Shown piece after piece: positions 62,975-64,000 of a stretch of 64,000 bases of DNA. The translations under genes and the position numbers were made by a program. The stretch comes from Odobenus rosmarus divergens (Eukaryota; Chordata; Mammalia; Carnivora; Odobenidae): positions 1,963,129 through 2,027,128 of the forward strand of contig NW_004451010.1 in assembly GCF_000321225.1 (NCBI RefSeq), written 5' to 3'. Numbering within the stretch: position 1 is the first letter of the stretch; each line of letters opens with the position of its first letter. Below the pieces are notes generated by a model. The model made no database searches. It had not been told where the DNA came from and saw only the letters and a program-made list of their open reading frames with translations.

Positions 62975-63359
62975 TCGTCCGGGACGAGGGCGGCTGGGTG
63001 AGGGGGCCTGATCGGGATCGGCTGATGGGGTAACCCTGACAGACACCTCCGCGGCCCGCTGAGCTGGAGTGTTGTCGCCAGGGATTGAGCTCGGATGCTC
63101 ATCCCTGAGATATGGGAGGCGGCGTGAGAACCGTTAGCTTCGAAGAACCCGTCGTCTTTCAGCCTGGAGTTCCCCATGTCCTGAAGCGGGGCCGCGGGAA
63201 GCCCTGTAGGGCCTCGGGTGCTTGCTTTGTGCACCGTATCCCGTCGGCTCCTCATTCAAAGACTGCCTTCTCCAGACAGGCCGGGGAGAACCGCACGAGA
63301 GATCACATTCGAGGGGAACCCCCCTAGTTCTTGCTTCTGGCGGGGACAGACTGGTCAGC

Positions 63360-63644
63360 ATGCGCCACGGAAACAACCTCGTCCTTAATCTCGATTGTGG
63401 CTCGGAGCCTCCCTTTACTTCGAAGATTCAGGTATTCATTGAGCCCGTGACCACGTTGTCCTCCCGGTTCTCAGGCATCAGTCGCAAGCCCTTTGATGTT
63501 TCCAGTGCGGTTTTCATTTGCCGCGATTTTGTGGGGTCACTCAAGTTTTTGTCAGACATCCCAGGTGGAGATAAGGAAAATATTTCTGCACCATGTCTAT
63601 TGATGCGAGGCATTGTATTTAGCAGCTTTCTGTGTAGATGTTAA
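63360..63644 (+). other. 94-codon ORF divergent from PRKACB (prediction only)
   Basis: On the plus strand, running away from the PRKACB promoter, an ATG at 63360 (A at -3) opens 94 codons ending in TAA at 63642-63644, with AATAAA at 63645-63650 immediately after. The frame is open further upstream to about 63222 but without ATG. The product (MRHGNNLVLNLDCGSEPPF...) is not recognised and shows no clear domain or signal peptide. It may be a chance frame in a GC-rich promoter flank or part of a short divergent transcript. Confidence 0.2.
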
Positions 63645-63650
63645 AATAAA

Positions 63651-64000
63651 TGCATTCCCAATTGATAATTGCGTTTTATTAATATACATAGAGCACTTAT
63701 TAATATACTTAGAGCGCTTGAATTTTCAAATAGCTTTATTTATCGGGTGATTTATGTGGCAGTGCAATATTTTTTGTTGCATGTTCCTTTGAACTTTGTA
63801 TCTGTTCCAAACCTAATGCAGAAATCCTGTTACTTCCTGAGGACGAGACTACATAAACTTATTTTGTGTCCCCAAGGCACCAGACCTGGCACAGTAGGGT
63901 TTAATGACACCTGCTGACTTGCAAGTAAGCTAAGGAAATTTTTCAGAATTTTTAAAAAAATATTTTTCATTACTGACAAAAATGGAGTGCTAACTGAAGA
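63651..64000. other. Sequence upstream of PRKACB
   Basis: Return to AT-rich DNA beyond the CpG island. TTAATATACATAGAGCACTTA / TTAATATACTTAGAGCGCTTG near 63678-63720 is a short imperfect tandem duplication. No gene seen. Confidence 0.5.

Larger units (their letters stand above)
62370..63330 (-). promoter_or_regulatory. PRKACB: CpG-island promoter of PRKACB C-beta-1
   Basis: Dense CpG dinucleotides and high GC content begin abruptly at about 62370 and fade after about 63330, in contrast to AT-rich flanks. Exon 1-1 lies inside. There is no TATA box at a suitable distance upstream of the ATG, which fits a dispersed CpG-island start. Visible elements are GC boxes at 62891-62908, an E2F-like GGGCGGGAAAA at 62766-62776, TTGGCGCC at 62750-62757, a (CGG)6 run at 62857-62874 and an ETS/CRE composite at 62961-62974. 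The start site itself cannot be read from sequence; about 62700-62990 is most likely. GC-rich sequence extending right of the elements would allow divergent initiation. Confidence 0.85.

Noticed and set aside
62307..63001. Several plus-strand open frames in the CpG island (62307-62630, 62531-62737, 62738-63001)
   Set aside because: Long frames without stops are expected in GC-rich sequence; they overlap each other and the PRKACB exon on the other strand.
62653..63255. 200-codon open frame on the minus strand over the promoter
   Set aside because: It lacks a good ATG start, is very rich in Pro/Arg/Gly as expected for GC-rich DNA, and lies upstream of or in the 5' UTR of C-beta-1.
1..64000. 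CRISPR arrays, operons, phage or other microbial systems
   Set aside because: No spaced direct repeats or dense coding; everything indicates mammalian intron and promoter DNA.

Overview
The window is nuclear DNA of a placental mammal in the order Carnivora. It holds at least a dozen tRNA-Lys-derived carnivore SINEs (Can-SINE/SINEC) with a CCTGGGTGGCTCAG head, A and B boxes, a CT-rich tract and an (AAAT)n/TCTT(A)n tail, most flanked by clear target-site duplications. The consensus is not the canid-specific form, and the copy at 27975-28199 resembles the arctoid (bear, seal, mustelid) subfamily, so an arctoid carnivore is the best guess. Nothing prokaryotic, viral or plasmid-like was seen.

The only protein-coding gene I can support is PRKACB, the beta catalytic subunit of cAMP-dependent protein kinase, on the minus strand. 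Two of its alternative first exons are present. Exon 1-1 (C-beta-1, coding part 62583-62628) sits in a GC-rich CpG-island promoter at about 62370-63330. Exon 1-2 (C-beta-2, coding part 12187-12370) lies about 50 kb further into the gene in AT-rich DNA with no CpG island. Both end one base into a codon and abut consensus donors, so either can join the same downstream exon 2, which lies beyond the left edge. The kinase core is not in the window. The choice of promoter therefore sets the N-terminus: a short myristoylated one or a longer 61-residue one.

Layout from left to right: 1-4140, an old, broken plus-strand L1; 4150-12150, AT-rich intron with SINEs, MIR, L2 and a MER5-type DNA transposon split by a SINE; 12187-12480, C-beta-2 exon and presumed proximal promoter; 12500-15950, intron with a few repeats; 16020-25500, a large block of old minus-strand L1 pieces with SINEs nested in it; 25500-32070, L2-like, MaLR-LTR-like and MIR fragments; 32083-33021, a young L1 3' end; 33030-43070, mostly unassigned intron with old L1/L2/MIR; 43071-43907, a second young L1 3' end in the opposite direction; 44490-48570, an L1 with 5' UTR, broken ORFs and an internal deletion; 48570-62090, intron with MaLR LTRs, MIR, L2, SINEs and an old tandem duplication; 62100-63330, promoter region and exon 1-1; 63330-64000, sequence upstream of the gene.

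The points most worth following up are: a possible unannotated phase-compatible first exon (62108-62312) just inside intron 1; a composite ETS/CRE site in the promoter of a PKA subunit gene; a short overlapping upstream ORF and an ETS site at the C-beta-2 start; a perfect inverted nuclear-receptor site (35584-35596); a GC-rich 20-bp perfect palindrome inside a possible cryptic exon (59467-59660); and an old direct duplication at 59740-60755. I did not find a novel defence, mobile or catalytic system.
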